Shown here: one piece after another, positions 22,137 to 33,701 of the stretch
How positions within the stretch are numbered: position 1 is the first letter of the stretch
Layout: each line of letters starts with the position of its first letter
Translations under genes and position numbers: made by a program
NCBI GenBank assembly: GCA_963575645.1
Contig: OY754469.1
Span: forward strand, 46,520,753 to 46,584,752
Reading direction: 5' to 3'
DNA length: 64,000 nt
Source: Xanthostigma xanthostigma
Taxonomy: Eukaryota > Arthropoda > Insecta > Raphidioptera > Raphidiidae
Notes under the pieces: model-generated
Told to the model about the DNA's origin: nothing
The model's input: the letters and a program-made list of their open reading frames with translations, nothing else
Databases searched by the model: none

Positions 22137-22518
22137 GAACATGTATATATAGTTACAATTACATTAATATTATTATGATTTCTAAATTACAAATAAGTGC
22201 ATTATGTGATACTTCCGAACGGACACACTGTATGTAATAAAACGGCGAACGTGTAATTGAACGTCAAGTAAGGTGACAGCTAGAAGCAACGAAAGCGTTT
22301 TACTCGTATATACTTGCACCGCCATCGTGCTATGAGCTTCACATTACGTCACTATGTGAAGTTTCATCGAGACGTATACTTTCAATATGACTTTGTAATT
22401 ACCACCTATTGTACACGCCCCACCCTCCTCATCTACAAGTTCGTTTGTCTATCGACATTCAACTAAACTTCACACCTCGACTTCTACTCGCAATTTGAAA
22501 CAAATTGATCCTTTAAGC

Positions 22519-23148
22519 CAGGGGTCGGCAACCCGCGGCCCGCGAGCCTATACCTTGCGGCCCGTGACTGTTTTAAAGTCTTATATACATGCATAAATAA
22601 ATAATTAAATTAATTTTCACAAATCCTTTTTCTTATGATATTGAGGATGTACTTAGTCATTTACAAATGAACGTGATTGATCTCCAATCTAATGATACTC
22701 TCAAGAAATCAAAGATCTTGTTAAATTTTGTGTCAGTTTGCCATCTAATTTTGACGAATTGAAAAGGTTTGCTCTGCAATTAATTACAATTTTTGGTAGT
22801 ACTTACTTATGCGAACAAACCTTTTCGATTCTCAATTACAGAAAAAATAAATATGCTTCTCGTCTCACAGATGAGCACTTGAGAGCTATTCTACGGATTG
22901 CAACTATAAACCTGTAAGCTAACACACAAAAAATAGCCACTCAAATACAATCTCAAACGTCACACTAATTTTTGTAAAAGAACAGTTTCATTTTGAAGTT
23001 CTCAGTTAAATTTTTAATAAAATTCAAATGAAATGTTTTCGAATTTTTAATTTCCCAAATACCTATTATTAAAATTATGAACAAGTGCGGCCTTTATTTC
23101 AATTTGCCACTATGTGGCCCTTGCTTGCCAAAAGGTTGCCGACCGCTG
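22519..23148 (+). mobile_element. hAT element with partial transposase
   Basis: The exact 8-mer CTTTAAGC flanks both ends (22511-22518 and 23149-23156). The ends are CAGGGGTCGGCAACCC and (inverted) CAGCGGTCGGCAACC. CGCGGCCCGCG and GTGGCCC words next to the ends are typical of this hAT group. The internal part carries only the last third of a transposase (22622-22917), so it is an internally deleted copy. A more decayed relative is at 51411-51738. Confidence 0.85.
22622..22917 (+). pseudogene. hAT transposase C-terminal dimerisation domain
   Basis: Translation from 22622 gives NPFSYDIEDVLSHLQMNVID, then DLQSNDTLK. A one-base loss near 22700-22715 shifts the frame, which continues as DLVKFCVSLPSNFDELKRF, FGSTYLCEQTFSILNYRK and SRLTDEHLRAILRIATINL, with a stop at 22915-22917. 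The FGSTYLCEQTFS and RLTDEHL motifs are characteristic of the hATC dimerisation domain in Charlie/ZBED5-like transposases, including the final short tail. The zinc-finger BED domain and the DDE/RNase H-like core are missing, and the frameshift makes it non-functional. Confidence 0.8.
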
Positions 23149-23572
23149 CTTTAAGCCATGCACAAAGAAACTGAAAATTTTCTACGGAAGCCTTTGTACG
23201 ATAGTTCTATCCTCACATACCAACTTTCTTTAAGAAACAGTTAAATTGAGGTTAGAAATTAGTTTAGACTTTTAGAGTAAAATTATCATCCTTATAGAAT
23301 TGTATTGTGAAATTGGAAGGCACAGGATCAAATAAAGCAAAACTTATGTTCAAATATCACATTTAATACAATAACTTTCCGATACTCTTTGTAACATTTT
23401 CGAAATATTCAATGCAAGACAAAGTATACTGATCAAATATTGATAGCATTGAATATAATCTGAAGACGAAATGAAGTACAAAAACGTTAGTACATTAAAT
23501 GCATCTTTAAACATCTTTATTTACTGATCAGGTGGCGCGGCACCCTTCAAATTACACATTAAAAAATACTAG
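23149..23572. other. no gene recognised
   Basis: Contains the right target duplication of the hAT element and then unassigned AT-rich sequence. Confidence 0.3.
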
Positions 23573-24064
23573 CGTGACCTGTGCGAATTATTCGCACTAA
23601 ATAAGTATAATAATTATCACTTTACAAAATTATTTTTTAAATATGATTGCAGGTATTCAATTCGTTTCTAATTTTGCACACTGCTTATAACGTTCTTCTT
23701 TTTGTTGTAAAAGAAATATTTTACTCAAATTGTCATATAGAGGCGCAAGTAGCAAAAGCGTTGTTCAGCGTTGCCCGTCAGATGGCAGTATGCAGTAGGT
23801 ATTTACAATATGAAGGTCAGATGTATGGATGACAGATCGAAGTGTTAACGTTACGCCGTCAGATGGCAGACGTTGTTCAGAGTTTAATTAATTTAGGTAA
23901 TTATTTTACAAAAACAATAGCAATAATAAATTTTTTAGTTGTCGATGTCAGTAGAGCAAGCAATTATCTGTAAAATGATATATAATTTATGTGGAGAAAT
24001 TGTGAGTTTTTTTCTAAAAAGGGAGGCAAACATCTTAAAACTTAGCGTATTAATATATATGATA
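23573..24064 (+). repeat. 500-bp interspersed repeat, copy 1
   Basis: It matches 35843-36343 in reverse orientation over its whole length (AATTATTCGCACTAAATAAG, TTGCACACTGCTTATAACGT, AAAGGGAGGCAAACATCTT). There are no inverted ends. Both copies contain partial repeats of CCGTCAGATGGCAG and ACGTTGTTCAG. The class is unknown. Confidence 0.65.
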
Positions 24065-24276
24065 TCTCTTGAAGGCACGCATTAATATATATATTTTTTT
24101 ACTTTTGCTCAGTCATCAATAAACTGCCTCAAAAAAAAGGCTTGTAAATCAAACTTGGGCCTCTAAAAGATTACTCTGTTTAATTTTTTTTTGTCAAATC
24201 AGTCACCATCAGTATAATATTTCAAAATTTAATTACAATTTGAAATTAGATTTATACAGCAGTTTTCGTTAGAGTA

Positions 24277-25301
24277 TAGTGCATTTCGGTTATAGCGATG
24301 ATAAAGGGATCACATAATTCCGTCGCTATATCCGGAAGTCGCTATATAGAAAGAAAAGTATACTTTAAATTCAAGGGACTTAAGTAGTGCGTCGCTATAA
24401 CCGAAAAGTCGTTACAACTGTAGTCGTTAAAAATGAAATCGACTGTACAGTGGATTTCGGTTATAGTGACGATGAAGGGACTACATAAACTCCGTTGCTA
24501 TATCAGGAAGTCGCTATATAGAAAGAAAAGTATACTTTAAATTCAAAGAAGTTAAGTAGTACGGCGCTATAACCGAAAAGTCGTTACAACCGTAGTCGTT
24601 AAAAATGAAATCCACTGTACAGTGGATTTCGGTTATAGTGACGATGAAGGAATCACATAACTCCGTCGCTATATCAGAAAGTCGCTATATAGAAAGAAAA
24701 GTATACTTTAAATTCAAAGAACTTAAGTAGTACGTCGCTATAACCGAAAAGTCGTTACAACCGTAGTCGTTAAAAATGAAATCGACTGTACAGTGGATTT
24801 CGGTTATAGTGACGATGAAAGGACCACATAACTCCGTTGCTATATCAGGAAGTCGCTATATAGAAAGAAAAGTATACTTTAAATTCAAAGAACTTAAGTA
24901 GTACGTCGCTATAACCGAAAAGTCGTTACAACCGTAGTCGTTAAAAATGAAATCCACTGTACAGTGGATTTCGGTTATAGTGACGATGAAGGAATCACAT
25001 AACTCCGTCGCTATATCAGAAAGTCGCTATATAGAAAGAAAAGTATACTTTAAATTCAAAGAACTTAAGTAGTACGTCGCTATAACCGAAAAGTCGTTAC
25101 AACCGTAGTCGTTAAAAATGAAATCCACTGTACAGTGGATTTCGGTTATAGTGACGATGAAGGGACAACATAATTCCGTCGCTATATCCGGAAGTTGCTA
25201 TATAGAAAGAAAAGCATACTTTAAATTCAAGGGACTTAAGTAGTACGTCGCTTTAACCAAAAAGTCGTTACAGTCAAGGTAATTATAAATGAATTCTACT
25301 G
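24277..25301 (+). repeat. six-unit tandem array of a 169-170 bp pogo-type MITE
   Basis: Units start at 24277, 24448, 24620, 24791, 24962 and 25133, each separated from the next by a single shared TA (period 171-172). A unit opens with CAGTGGATTTCGGTTATAG and closes with AAATCCACTG or AAATCGACTG, so the TIR is about 11 bases plus an imperfect inner repeat of CGGTTATAGCGACG. Units 2-3 and 4-5 are most alike as pairs, indicating a dimer-based expansion. The TA junctions and the TIR suggest a Tc1/mariner (pogo) origin. No coding sequence. Confidence 0.85.
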
Positions 25302-25553
25302 TACATATACAATAATTAACATATTAATAATATCAAAATCGATCAATATAAAATAATATAACTATAGATCATTGCTCAGATATCTAATTAATTACTAAAC
25401 ACGTGCATTGCGACATACCTGCACATTAATTAATGTCACGTGAAGTACAATTAATTACTCCTGCACAAGAGAGAATTTCATTTAAATACGACTGCGAGAA
25501 TTTTATGCATTGTATCACAAGAGCTGTAACGTATATGATATGCTTGTGTTGTA

Positions 25554-26544
25554 GGGGAGACCGGGTACAAAAGTAACATTTTGTATATTTACCTTAAGTT
25601 TCTGGTTAGGTGTTATTTTAATGAAATTAATATAGCCATATGTAAATTCCGTTCATGTCATTTACATTAGTATCTTGATTTACCTTATTATTGTGTATTT
25701 TGTATGAATTACAGAGACTTAAAAAAAATTCGTCAGTTGTTACTTTCGACCACGCTAGCAGGTCGAAAGTAACACGTTGTTTAGTTTAAGTATGTATGTA
25801 TAATGAGATCAATTATTATATGATAATCATTTTTTTATAATCAGACTATTCAGTATCTGCCTTCTATTCAGACTCGCAATTATGGCACACATAATTTGCA
25901 TCATCATTGATGCATTCAGAATGTGCCCACATTTTACATTCGATACATTGTATCCATTGCTCATTTGGTCGACTATCGCTAAAAGTTTCTAAGCAAACGA
26001 GACAAACTATCTTCGTCAGATTTATTTTCTTTGTTTTTGGCTGCCTTCTTTGACTTTATTCCTTTTCTCTTTCCTTTCGTGAATATCAACATAAAAAGAT
26101 TAGGTAAGTAAATTAATGCGGGGACAAAAGTAACGCGTTACTTGTGTACCCATAGGGCTATGTTACTTTTGTACCCCACCACATTTTTGTTAAAATATGA
26201 AAGATAACTTTGAAACGGAACGTGCTAGACAAAAACGAATTAAAACACTGTGTAATCAATCTAATCAAGTATTACTATGCAAATATACAGATTAATATAA
26301 TCCTTTTAATACTAAGTAAACACTAAATAAGTAAACGTCAAAAAACTTACTTTTGATGTGTGAAATCACGTATTGTCTTTTCACACAACTTAACAGCGCG
26401 CGGCATGCGCGATTATTGAATACAAGTGAGGGGGGAACCACCAACTATCGCTTGAGGGCAGCGAAGTGGTTTTTTGACTATTGGATAAACCTACAGAACA
26501 TTTGTTACTTTCGACCCGCTGTTACTTTTGTACCCGGTCTCCCC
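25554..26544 (-). mobile_element. 991-bp TIR element with pogo-like features
   Basis: Perfect inverted ends, GGGGAGACCGGGTACAAAAG and its complement, continue for 24-25 bases, and TA lies immediately outside each end (25552-25553, 26545-26546). Extra copies of the GTTACTTT(C/T)G word occur as hairpins near 25740-25770 and 26120-26180. A cysteine-rich transposase tail is encoded on the minus strand (25864-26042). Confidence 0.75.
25864..26042 (-). pseudogene. zinc-finger C-terminal remnant of a transposase
   Basis: The minus strand reads IVCLVCLETFSDSRPNEQ, WIQCIECKMWAHSEC, INDDANYVCHNCESE and a stop at 25864-25866. The spacing (Cys-x2-Cys, Cys-x2-Cys, His-x2-Cys, Cys-x2-Cys) is that of a PHD-type C4HC3 finger, which ends some insect pogo/Tigger-like transposases. 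Upstream codons are Lys/Arg-rich and need small frame changes to connect, so the copy is broken. The catalytic domain is absent. An unrelated PHD protein exon is a less likely reading, because the sequence sits neatly inside a TIR element. Confidence 0.6.
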
Positions 26545-26546
26545 TA

Positions 26547-27478
26547 GATAGGTTCATAGAGAAAAAAAATGTCGCTCTTTGCATAGTTCATCTCTACAAA
26601 CAATATCGTTAGAAGAAGGCAAAAAACGTTTAATATTAATTACTTTCTTTTGGTTCTCCGTGGTTTTTTGAAATTTTAGGCGGTTCATCATCTTATTAAA
26701 ATGTACCAATAAGCCAAGTTTCATTTAATTATGAACAGTAACTCTCTAACCGACAATACTACCTTAAAAAAAAGAAATTTCAAAAAAGAATTAAATCAAC
26801 CTTTTCTAAGAACTGCAGTGCCATTTAAATTTTTTTGACGTTTTTAATCCATTTGCTGGCAGTGCAAATAAATATGTTCTATTATTATTATTATATTCTT
26901 TACAATGAAAAAATAACGAGCCAAAAATTTTAAGCTATTAAAAATATAACTATAGAGTTGAGTTAGCGCAACTTGGTATTCTTTCATGTAAATCGACATA
27001 ATAGAGGATTCGCCAAGTCCAGAAAAACAAAAAGAAAAAATTAACTAGCACGTAAAATAGAAGTTTCGAGCTGGCAGAGATATGCCACCTCACCCCCCCG
27101 TTTCGGTGGTCGCATAGTGTGCGAGCATTCTCTATGTTTATATGTCTTACGAGGGGCCAAATAAAGAAATATGAAGGATATAAAGTCAGCGGAACGACTT
27201 CCTGTACACAGGGAAAAAGAAGAAACAAGTTGAATTATGGTAACACGCAATGCCCGTAAATAATAACCATCGAATGTTGGCTGGTTTCGTTGGTCTCGGT
27301 TATTATAAAAACAGCCAACTCTCAAAACAATAGCAGGTATCTATATACAGTATTGTGAAAAAGAATCTCGCGTAATACTAATAACACAATGCATAGTAGA
27401 GTAGAACCCATGTATTTTCATCTTCTACAATCAGAAAACAACTTTTATTAACTCGTGGTTAAACGTTGGATGAAACAC
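26547..27478. other. no gene recognised
   Basis: AT-rich sequence with an unassigned GC-richer patch near 27060-27200. The overlapping minus-strand frames there have no family signature. Confidence 0.3.
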
Positions 27479-27481
27479 TAA

Positions 27482-27905
27482 AGGCTCTGCATACGAGGCT
27501 GGAAACACTGCTTAGACTTCTGCTGGCTGGACAGGAGGCTGGTAATGTCACTGCGGGCTCGCCTGCTAGCTCACAAGACAGATTTTAAAACTAGAACAGA
27601 GACTATTTTTCTTGCTTTGTACTTTGTTTGCTCCGAGCAAGAACCAATCAGGAAACAGTATCTTGTCACGCGGGCGACACGAACAAACGCCCACAAACTA
27701 AAATGGCGTCATTCTGCTCAGAGTCAGACAACAGACACGTTTTGCTCTGTGTTTATATTTGAACTGCCACTGCGCGCGCACTAGACCTATCCACAAAGCA
27801 AGCTTGAAAATACGTCTCGCGTGAAGCGAGCACAGAAAACCAGCGCTAGAAAACTAGATTTATCAAGGAATCTAGCGGAAAATCCAGCCTCGTGTGCAGC
27901 GGCCT
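27482..27905 (-). mobile_element. TIR element, GGCCGCTG family, copy 1
   Basis: The inverted ends are AGGCTCTGCATACGAGGCT and AGCCTCGTGTGCAGCGGCCT, with TAA on both sides (27479-27481, 27906-27908). A 3-bp TAA duplication would suit PIF/Harbinger. Interior words such as CAAAACGTGTCT and ATTTGAACTGCCAC are shared in reverse with copy 2. The frames across it, up to 79 codons, are chance frames of the element. Confidence 0.65.
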
Positions 27906-28518
27906 TAAAACCCTTTACTTATTTAGTTTCTTTTGGACAATACTGTGTTATGCAGGCAACTTAACCTTACAACACATTTATTTGTATACAGCAGTTTTAC
28001 ACATAAATATTTCTTGATATGATATATTTTTTCTGGTACCGTTTTGTATTTATTTCTCCATAATTTCACAAAGTTTGCCTGCGTGGAGACTGAATTATGT
28101 GAAATTTTTATTTATATAGGTACCTACTCGAAAAAAAAGCACTACTAATGTAAGTAATTGCGTCTGGAAAATATAGTTGTTAACTTGTTAGTTCTACACT
28201 ATAATTTTGATCATTAAAATTTAATCATTTTATTAATTAAAACCTTCCGGATTGACAGTTATGAATTTGTTAAAACATCAAAACACATAAAAACCAGCTT
28301 TTTTACAGGACTTCAGTCTACAATTTCGTTTTCTTGCGAATTTTTTTGCATGTTTCTTTATGACATCTAATCTAGATGAAAAAGGGTTTGACAGTAAGAC
28401 CGATTTATCCATTATCAACTGGTAGTTTTTCTGGTCGGATACAATCGAGTTAAGATTTTGTTTTTTTTTTTAACATAGCTACAGTATTTTATAATTTCTC
28501 TTCAATGATACACACCTA

Positions 28519-28904
28519 AGGCCGCTGCACACGAGGCTACTAGTTTTCTAGCGCTGGTTTTCTCAATTGCTTTTATGTGCTCGCTTCACACGAGACATTT
28601 TTACAAGCTTGTTTTGTGGATAGATCTGCTGCGCGCGCAGTGGCAGTTCAAATATAAACACAGAGCAAAACGTGTCTATTGTCCGAGCAAAATGACACCA
28701 TGTTGGCTTGTGGGCGTTTGTTCATGTCGCTCTATGTGACAAGATACTGCTTCTTGGTCGGAGAGGACCTATCAAGAAAAATAGCTCCTGTTCTAATTTT
28801 AAATTTCTACCTTGTGAGCTATAGCAGGCGAGCCGGTAGTGACGCCATTTCAAGCCGGCCAGCAGAAGTCCCAGCAGTGTTTCCAGCCTCGTGTGCAGTG
28901 GCCT
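28519..28904 (+). mobile_element. TIR element, GGCCGCTG family, copy 2
   Basis: The opposite-orientation copy of 27482-27905, about 600 bases away, with ends GGCCGCTGCACACGAGGCT and AGCCTCGTGTGCAGTGGCCT. The flanking bases (CTA or TAA against TTA) do not give a clean duplication. Two inverted copies this close could pair. Confidence 0.65.
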
Positions 28905-28907
28905 TTA

Positions 28908-29799
28908 CAGTATTTTATCGATGAAACACGAAATTAGTATTTAAGATAAGATAAACTTTTGATCGTGATTAGATCAGCATTTCTGATCAGGGCAACTTTT
29001 TTGTGAATATTTATTTTTGTTTAATTATTTTATTTTAAATTACATTCTATGAGGCTTGAAGCACTTATGTGTTCGCCATTTCCCCACTTTCCCCTAATAA
29101 AGCCAGAAAGCAGTACCTTTGCCCTAATATGGAAATCTCAGATGTAACTAACACCTACGAGTTTTTGTGTAAATTCAATATCACACTTTAATCAACCTGG
29201 CGCCGAATGAATTTGTTCTCTATTGTTAAAGAAAACAAATAAAAAATATACATATTTCGCGACTGTTGACGGTGTATTAAAAACAACGTGACAGCTCGTA
29301 CAGCGGGAAACAGGTGGTAAGCGGCATGATTTCATTCGACACAATACACGTATGGGTGGAGAAACAGACTCACATAGCGTGCTATGTAATTTGTATAGTG
29401 AAAAAAAAAAAGAGAATCCATCACGGTTATTACACCGAACCTGTAGCCATGTTTATTTTTTTACAGGTATAAGTGGAGAAAAAGAGCTAATTTTATTACG
29501 AGAAGAGTGCCAGGTAGGCGACGTCGTAGATATTTTAAATGTAAAAGGAATACGAATATTATTATATACCCATATTATGATAAAAAAATCATGGTAAACC
29601 GGAAACCTAAAATACCGATTAATTTTAAAAGAAAAAAAATTGGTTGTCTGTAAAGTCGGTTTACGGACGATAGTTTTACGTGATAACGTATTCCGTAATA
29701 CATAACCTAAATTTATATAATAATTATAATAAATTTGAATCTATGATATTGCATCTTTCGCTTCAAATTTAGGTAAATTTTATTAAGTAGAATAATAAA
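28908..29799. other. no gene recognised
   Basis: AT-rich with short frames only (the longest is 81 codons at 29352-29597). No repeats shared with the window. Confidence 0.3.
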
Positions 29800-30010
29800 A
29801 CACTATAAAAAGTACACTATTATTATATAAAAAACAACTATGGCATGTATCTCTTTTGCGCATGCGCCGATTTTCCCCAAAAAATTTACAAAAATTTCTA
29901 GTAAAAATAGATAGAGTAAAAACCGTTTTAAAAACTATATTATTATTATATAAAACATCATTATAAGAGATATATTCTTTTACGCATGCGCCGATGTTCC
30001 CCAAAAACAA
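29800..30010 (+). repeat. two-unit tandem duplication, about 120 bp
   Basis: TATTATTATATAAAA, ATCTCTTTTGCGCATGCGCC and GATTTTCCCCAAAAA recur about 120 bases later as TATTATTATATAAAA, TTCTTTTACGCATGCGCC and GATGTTCCCCAAAAA. Confidence 0.6.
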
Positions 30011-30499
30011 TAGGCCACTTCATATTTGCATATCAAACATCCTCCCAAAATTTGGTTTCAATCCGCTTATCCTTGGTGTCGGAATGATAAGAAATGTCAA
30101 AAGTGACGTTTGCAACTGTCAAAGTATTATGTTCTAATAATAATTAGTTATTCCAATACTTAGAAGGCGTTGCATTTGACAAAATACTAATGTCAAAAAA
30201 TTGAATTAAACATTAGAAATGCAGCCGTTTTCATGTTAAGACAAGACATACGTTATATTCTAATTTCCATGTACGGCAAACAAAGACGACCGACCGCGTC
30301 GCGTCATGCATTAGACAACTCACATCATTGCATTTATACAACTATTTTTCTATATAAATTTGTATAAAAAAACTGTTTAGGCAAATTCTGTTATACGAAA
30401 TCTATGTAAAATGTTCTCCTCTTTCGTTTAAGACTGGTTTCAAACCGATCTGATTTAAATTGAGCGAGAAATTAGCAAAAAGCACGCACAGGGTCAGGC

Positions 30500-30553
30500 G
30501 GAACGTTACGCGTTAGGAGCGTTACGAACGTTACGACCGTTAGGAACGTTACA
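30500..30553 (+). repeat. short tandem array of an 11-base GTTACGAAC-like unit
   Basis: GAACGTTACGCGTTAGGAGC is followed by GTTACGAACGTTACGACCGT and TAGGAACGTTACAC: about five degenerate units. It stands out as GC-richer than its surroundings. Confidence 0.6.
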
Positions 30554-30779
30554 CTTTTTCGTGCATGCAGCCGGTGTTTTATCAATTTATAAGATTGGTG
30601 ATTCATCAATTTATAAGACGTTATCACGTCAAAAAGAAAAATCTCCTTTAATTTAATTTCGTTTCATTGTAGAACAGTCAACGAAAGAACCGATAGTTAA
30701 AAGCCATGTCGTTCCAACTTTCTGTCGCCTGGTGTATAAGCTATTTAAGTAGTATAGAGAATTTTTTTCTTATATGATA

Positions 30780-30975
30780 TATAGGCAGAATTTGAGCTTA
30801 TTTTAAGATAAGGCGAATAAAAAATGTCAAAGATGATAAAAAAATGGTTAAAATTTAAAAACATTTCTGCAAAACCTAAAACCGAAGCGTTTTTAGGTTT
30901 TGTTAGAGCCAAATGATCGGGAAATACCAGCGGCTGAAAGTTTTGATCAATTACACATTAGAAAGTGGATTTATG
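30780..30975 (-). repeat. copy of the 18.3 kb foldback repeat
   Basis: On the minus strand it contains TTTGGCTCTAACAAAACCTA and a GGTATTTCCCGATCATTTGG block, matching 18344-18480. Near 30870-30900, AAAACCTAAAACCGAAGCG and CGTTTTTAGGTTTTG form a short hairpin. Confidence 0.45.
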
Positions 30976-31007
30976 AACATAAATCCATTTTCTGTCAACA
31001 AACGAAA

Positions 31008-31219
31008 TTTTAGTAACTAAATATCGCCCTGTTGTTAAAAATTGCCCGGTCATCTAGTTGTCGCCTTTGACAAAAGCCAAGTTATAATCTAACGCATACA
31101 TAAAGCAAGCGTTAAGAAATACTAGTAACTAAACTAGTAACCAAATTTTGCCCTGTTATCTAGATGTCGCCTTCAACTGAAAATCATGTTTAATCTAACG
31201 CACAGAAACAGCAAGCGTA
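31008..31219 (+). repeat. two-unit imperfect tandem duplication, about 120 bp
   Basis: TAGTAACTAAATATCGCCCTG ... TCTAGTTGTCGCC ... AATCTAACGCA ... AGCAAGCGT is followed by a second unit, TAGTAACCAAATTTTGCCC ... TCTAGATGTCGCC ... AATCTAACGCA ... AGCAAGCGT. Confidence 0.6.
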
Positions 31220-31683
31220 CTGAAAACGTAACGTTTAGTATTTACCATACAATTTTCATTACATTTAATCAAAATGACTTGCATTAACCTTTGAATAAGT
31301 AATTTTAAATAATATCAAAATATTATGACGCAAGTGTCATAATAATTCCAATAAACTAATAGTCTAAAGAAACCGTTTGCATATTATACCTGCATATTCA
31401 ATGTAAAGGAAAAAACCCTTTTGTATTTCTTGAAGACCTGACCATATGTCGATGCCTTTAATTATAATTGAATTTGATGCCGCAACACTGATTTCCCTTT
31501 TAAAATCGAACGGGTTTTTATTATTAATATACTGCAATAAAAACCCTGATTTAATTAAAACACAACCGATTTTTTAGTTTTTGTTATATTTTTTTTAAGA
31601 AATTCAAGTCATCGTTTTTTATTCCATTTTGAAGAAGATAAAACAATTTTTTGTCTATTCGATAAAAATAAATTAACTAATAG
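31220..31683. other. no gene recognised
   Basis: AT-rich DNA. Its 3' end (31685-31701) is pyrimidine-rich before an AG and could be the intron side of the open frame that follows. Confidence 0.25.
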
Positions 31684-31941
31684 AATTCTTACAATTTTAC
31701 AGGCTTTAGTTTCAGATATACAATTAGACTAGCCTTCACCGCCGGCTTACTAATCGGAGAACAGCGGGTTTATATTATGAAAACCGACTTTGTTTCAGAC
31801 AAAATACGAGAAATCACTTACGACAATAAAAGTCTCATCAGCGACTACACAACGCCCATTAATATCGTGCGGCCATCTGTTAACATAAGAAATAATCGCG
31901 TTGTAATTTCGACGAAAGGAAGTGACATGCCGGCAAACTGA
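31684..31941 (+). other. unassigned open frame, possible exon or coding remnant
   Basis: A frame of 85 codons is open from after a stop at 31681-31683 to TGA at 31939-31941. It includes FSFRYTIRLAFTAGLLIGEQ, VYIMKTDFVSDKIREITYDN, SLISDYTTPINIVRPSVN and NNRVVISTKGSDMPAN. Composition is more even than the surroundings, and TTACAATTTTACAG before GCTTTAG looks like a splice acceptor. I do not recognise the protein. A short minus-strand frame also crosses the region, and CGTAAGTG on that strand looks like a donor, so the coding strand is not certain. It may also be an old transposon or viral-like fragment. Confidence 0.25.
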
Positions 31942-33330
31942 TACAGAATTAAGTAATGCTATCGAAGAATCTCGTTGGAGATTCTTTTCTGTGTGCTAAA
32001 TGTCAACGAATCTCTAGCGTATTCTTATACATTGATTTTGCCTTTCTCCCATATAACGCCGTGTATATGAAGCCAGTTTCCAAGTTTTATAGTTCTGTGA
32101 CCACGTGACTTTCATGTCATAGTAGGTATATACAAGCACACCGATTAAATAACTGATAAATGCATCTTGCAGCATTTTTTGATAGGAAAGTCATTACCAA
32201 AATAATCCGTTCTTTAAAATGGCTTTTTCTCGAAGCACCATTTTGCAATGTGGCGGGCACTCTCCAGAGCGTAAAAAGAAAGATTTTATTATGCGGTTTG
32301 CGCCAAATGACTTTAAAAGAACCTCGTTCTCATTTCAACCACTAAAATTTGGCATTTTTTGTTCGGAAATATTTTTTATGGTGTGGTAAAGGTAAAAAAA
32401 ACTCATTTTTTTTTATTTTGTTTTCTAAAATTTTTAAAGGTCACAAAAAATGTTGGGACCCTCATACTATGGTTCACGCGATAGCGACAAGCACCCTGAG
32501 AAAAAATATTCTTCATTTTTTGGTGTCAGAGTCGTTGGAGAGCAGCTAGAGCACCCGCCATCCGACCACTTTTTTTCGATTAAGTTACAAGAATGTCAGT
32601 ACGGGGCCACTCAGTGGAGAAATTTGATTTTTTCAAAAAAAGGAATTGTACCTGAAACATAGCTTAATATTAATCATTAATATGCCCCATTAAAATAGAG
32701 ACGGTAAAAATAGCTCGGAACCAATAAGATCGGCTTGAAGTTAGCCCGACAAAAGTTGTAATATAGTTAGCTAATATGCGGTATGTATGTACCCTATTGT
32801 CTAATATTCTTTCCTACAAGTTTATCCCCGAAATCTTCTAACTAATTTGCTATGTCGCATGTTCCACGCCTTCTTATACGCGCACAACACTGAGATTATG
32901 TTATGTGCGCAGTGAACATATCAGCTAGACGGGGTCTCTCACCCTTATATCTATTTATATAATTCCTTATGCCTTTACCACAAGCTTGCTATACGGAGTG
33001 TTTGACAAACCATTAACTTCATAAACACAAAGAAACGGCATACAAATCTTCCATGGTCAACTTTTTACCCACGACGGAACGGATAAGATATAATATATGC
33101 ATTTGAGAGATTGTTTGTTTGTTTGTTAGTCACAAATAGGTTACAGACGAACTAGAGATGGGTTATTTCAAGTGAAAATAATCGAATTATTAAAGTATCC
33201 CGTGAGGCCATTAAAAATCATTCAAATGATTTTTATATCTACGAGTTACGACTTGTAATACAATCTTCATTAATATATTATTTTTATACGCTTTTTTACT
33301 CTTTGAAACACTGTATTACTTAAGTGTTTT
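31942..33330. other. unassigned AT-rich DNA
   Basis: Three short overlapping frames near 32160-32662 contain no family signature. Nothing else is supported. Confidence 0.3.
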
Positions 33331-33701
33331 ATCTGCCTTTGTTCTATGAAACATTGCAGGTGATTCTCTCAAATCTCACAATAAAAAACTAGAGCTAAAT
33401 TCATGCGTGTTATATTAATATATCGAATACATATGCAGGTTCCAAGGGCAAAGTCTACCCTTCACGGGGAGGGGTTTTTGTCAGTAAGAATCTGACGCTA
33501 CCTGACTAGGTCGGGTGCCTTATTCAAGATTTCCCCTCCTCGCAAAAAAATTCGAATGCATAGACAGACAGAATAAATTGTATCTTCACTCACATAGTAC
33601 CTAACCACTCCAGATATGCATTGCACAGTATTGAATACGATCAGTAATGTTTTTTATCTGCGTCTGTTCTATGAAGCATTGTATGCAGGTGATTCTCTCA
33701 A
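33331..33701 (+). repeat. direct repeat pair 321 bases apart
   Basis: TTTATCTGCCTTTGTTCTAT, GAAACATTGCAGGTGATTCT at 33331-33375 recurs at 33652-33701 with a few changes and a short insertion. This second copy lies inside a 110-codon chance frame. Confidence 0.6.

Noticed and set aside
24277-25301. CRISPR array
   Set aside because: The repeats are regular, but the unit is a complete MITE with TIRs and there are no spacers; the genome is also eukaryotic.
27545-27784. 79-codon frame with basic, GC-richer composition
   Set aside because: It lies wholly inside the TIR element 27482-27905; its shared partner at 28519-28904 has no matching frame.
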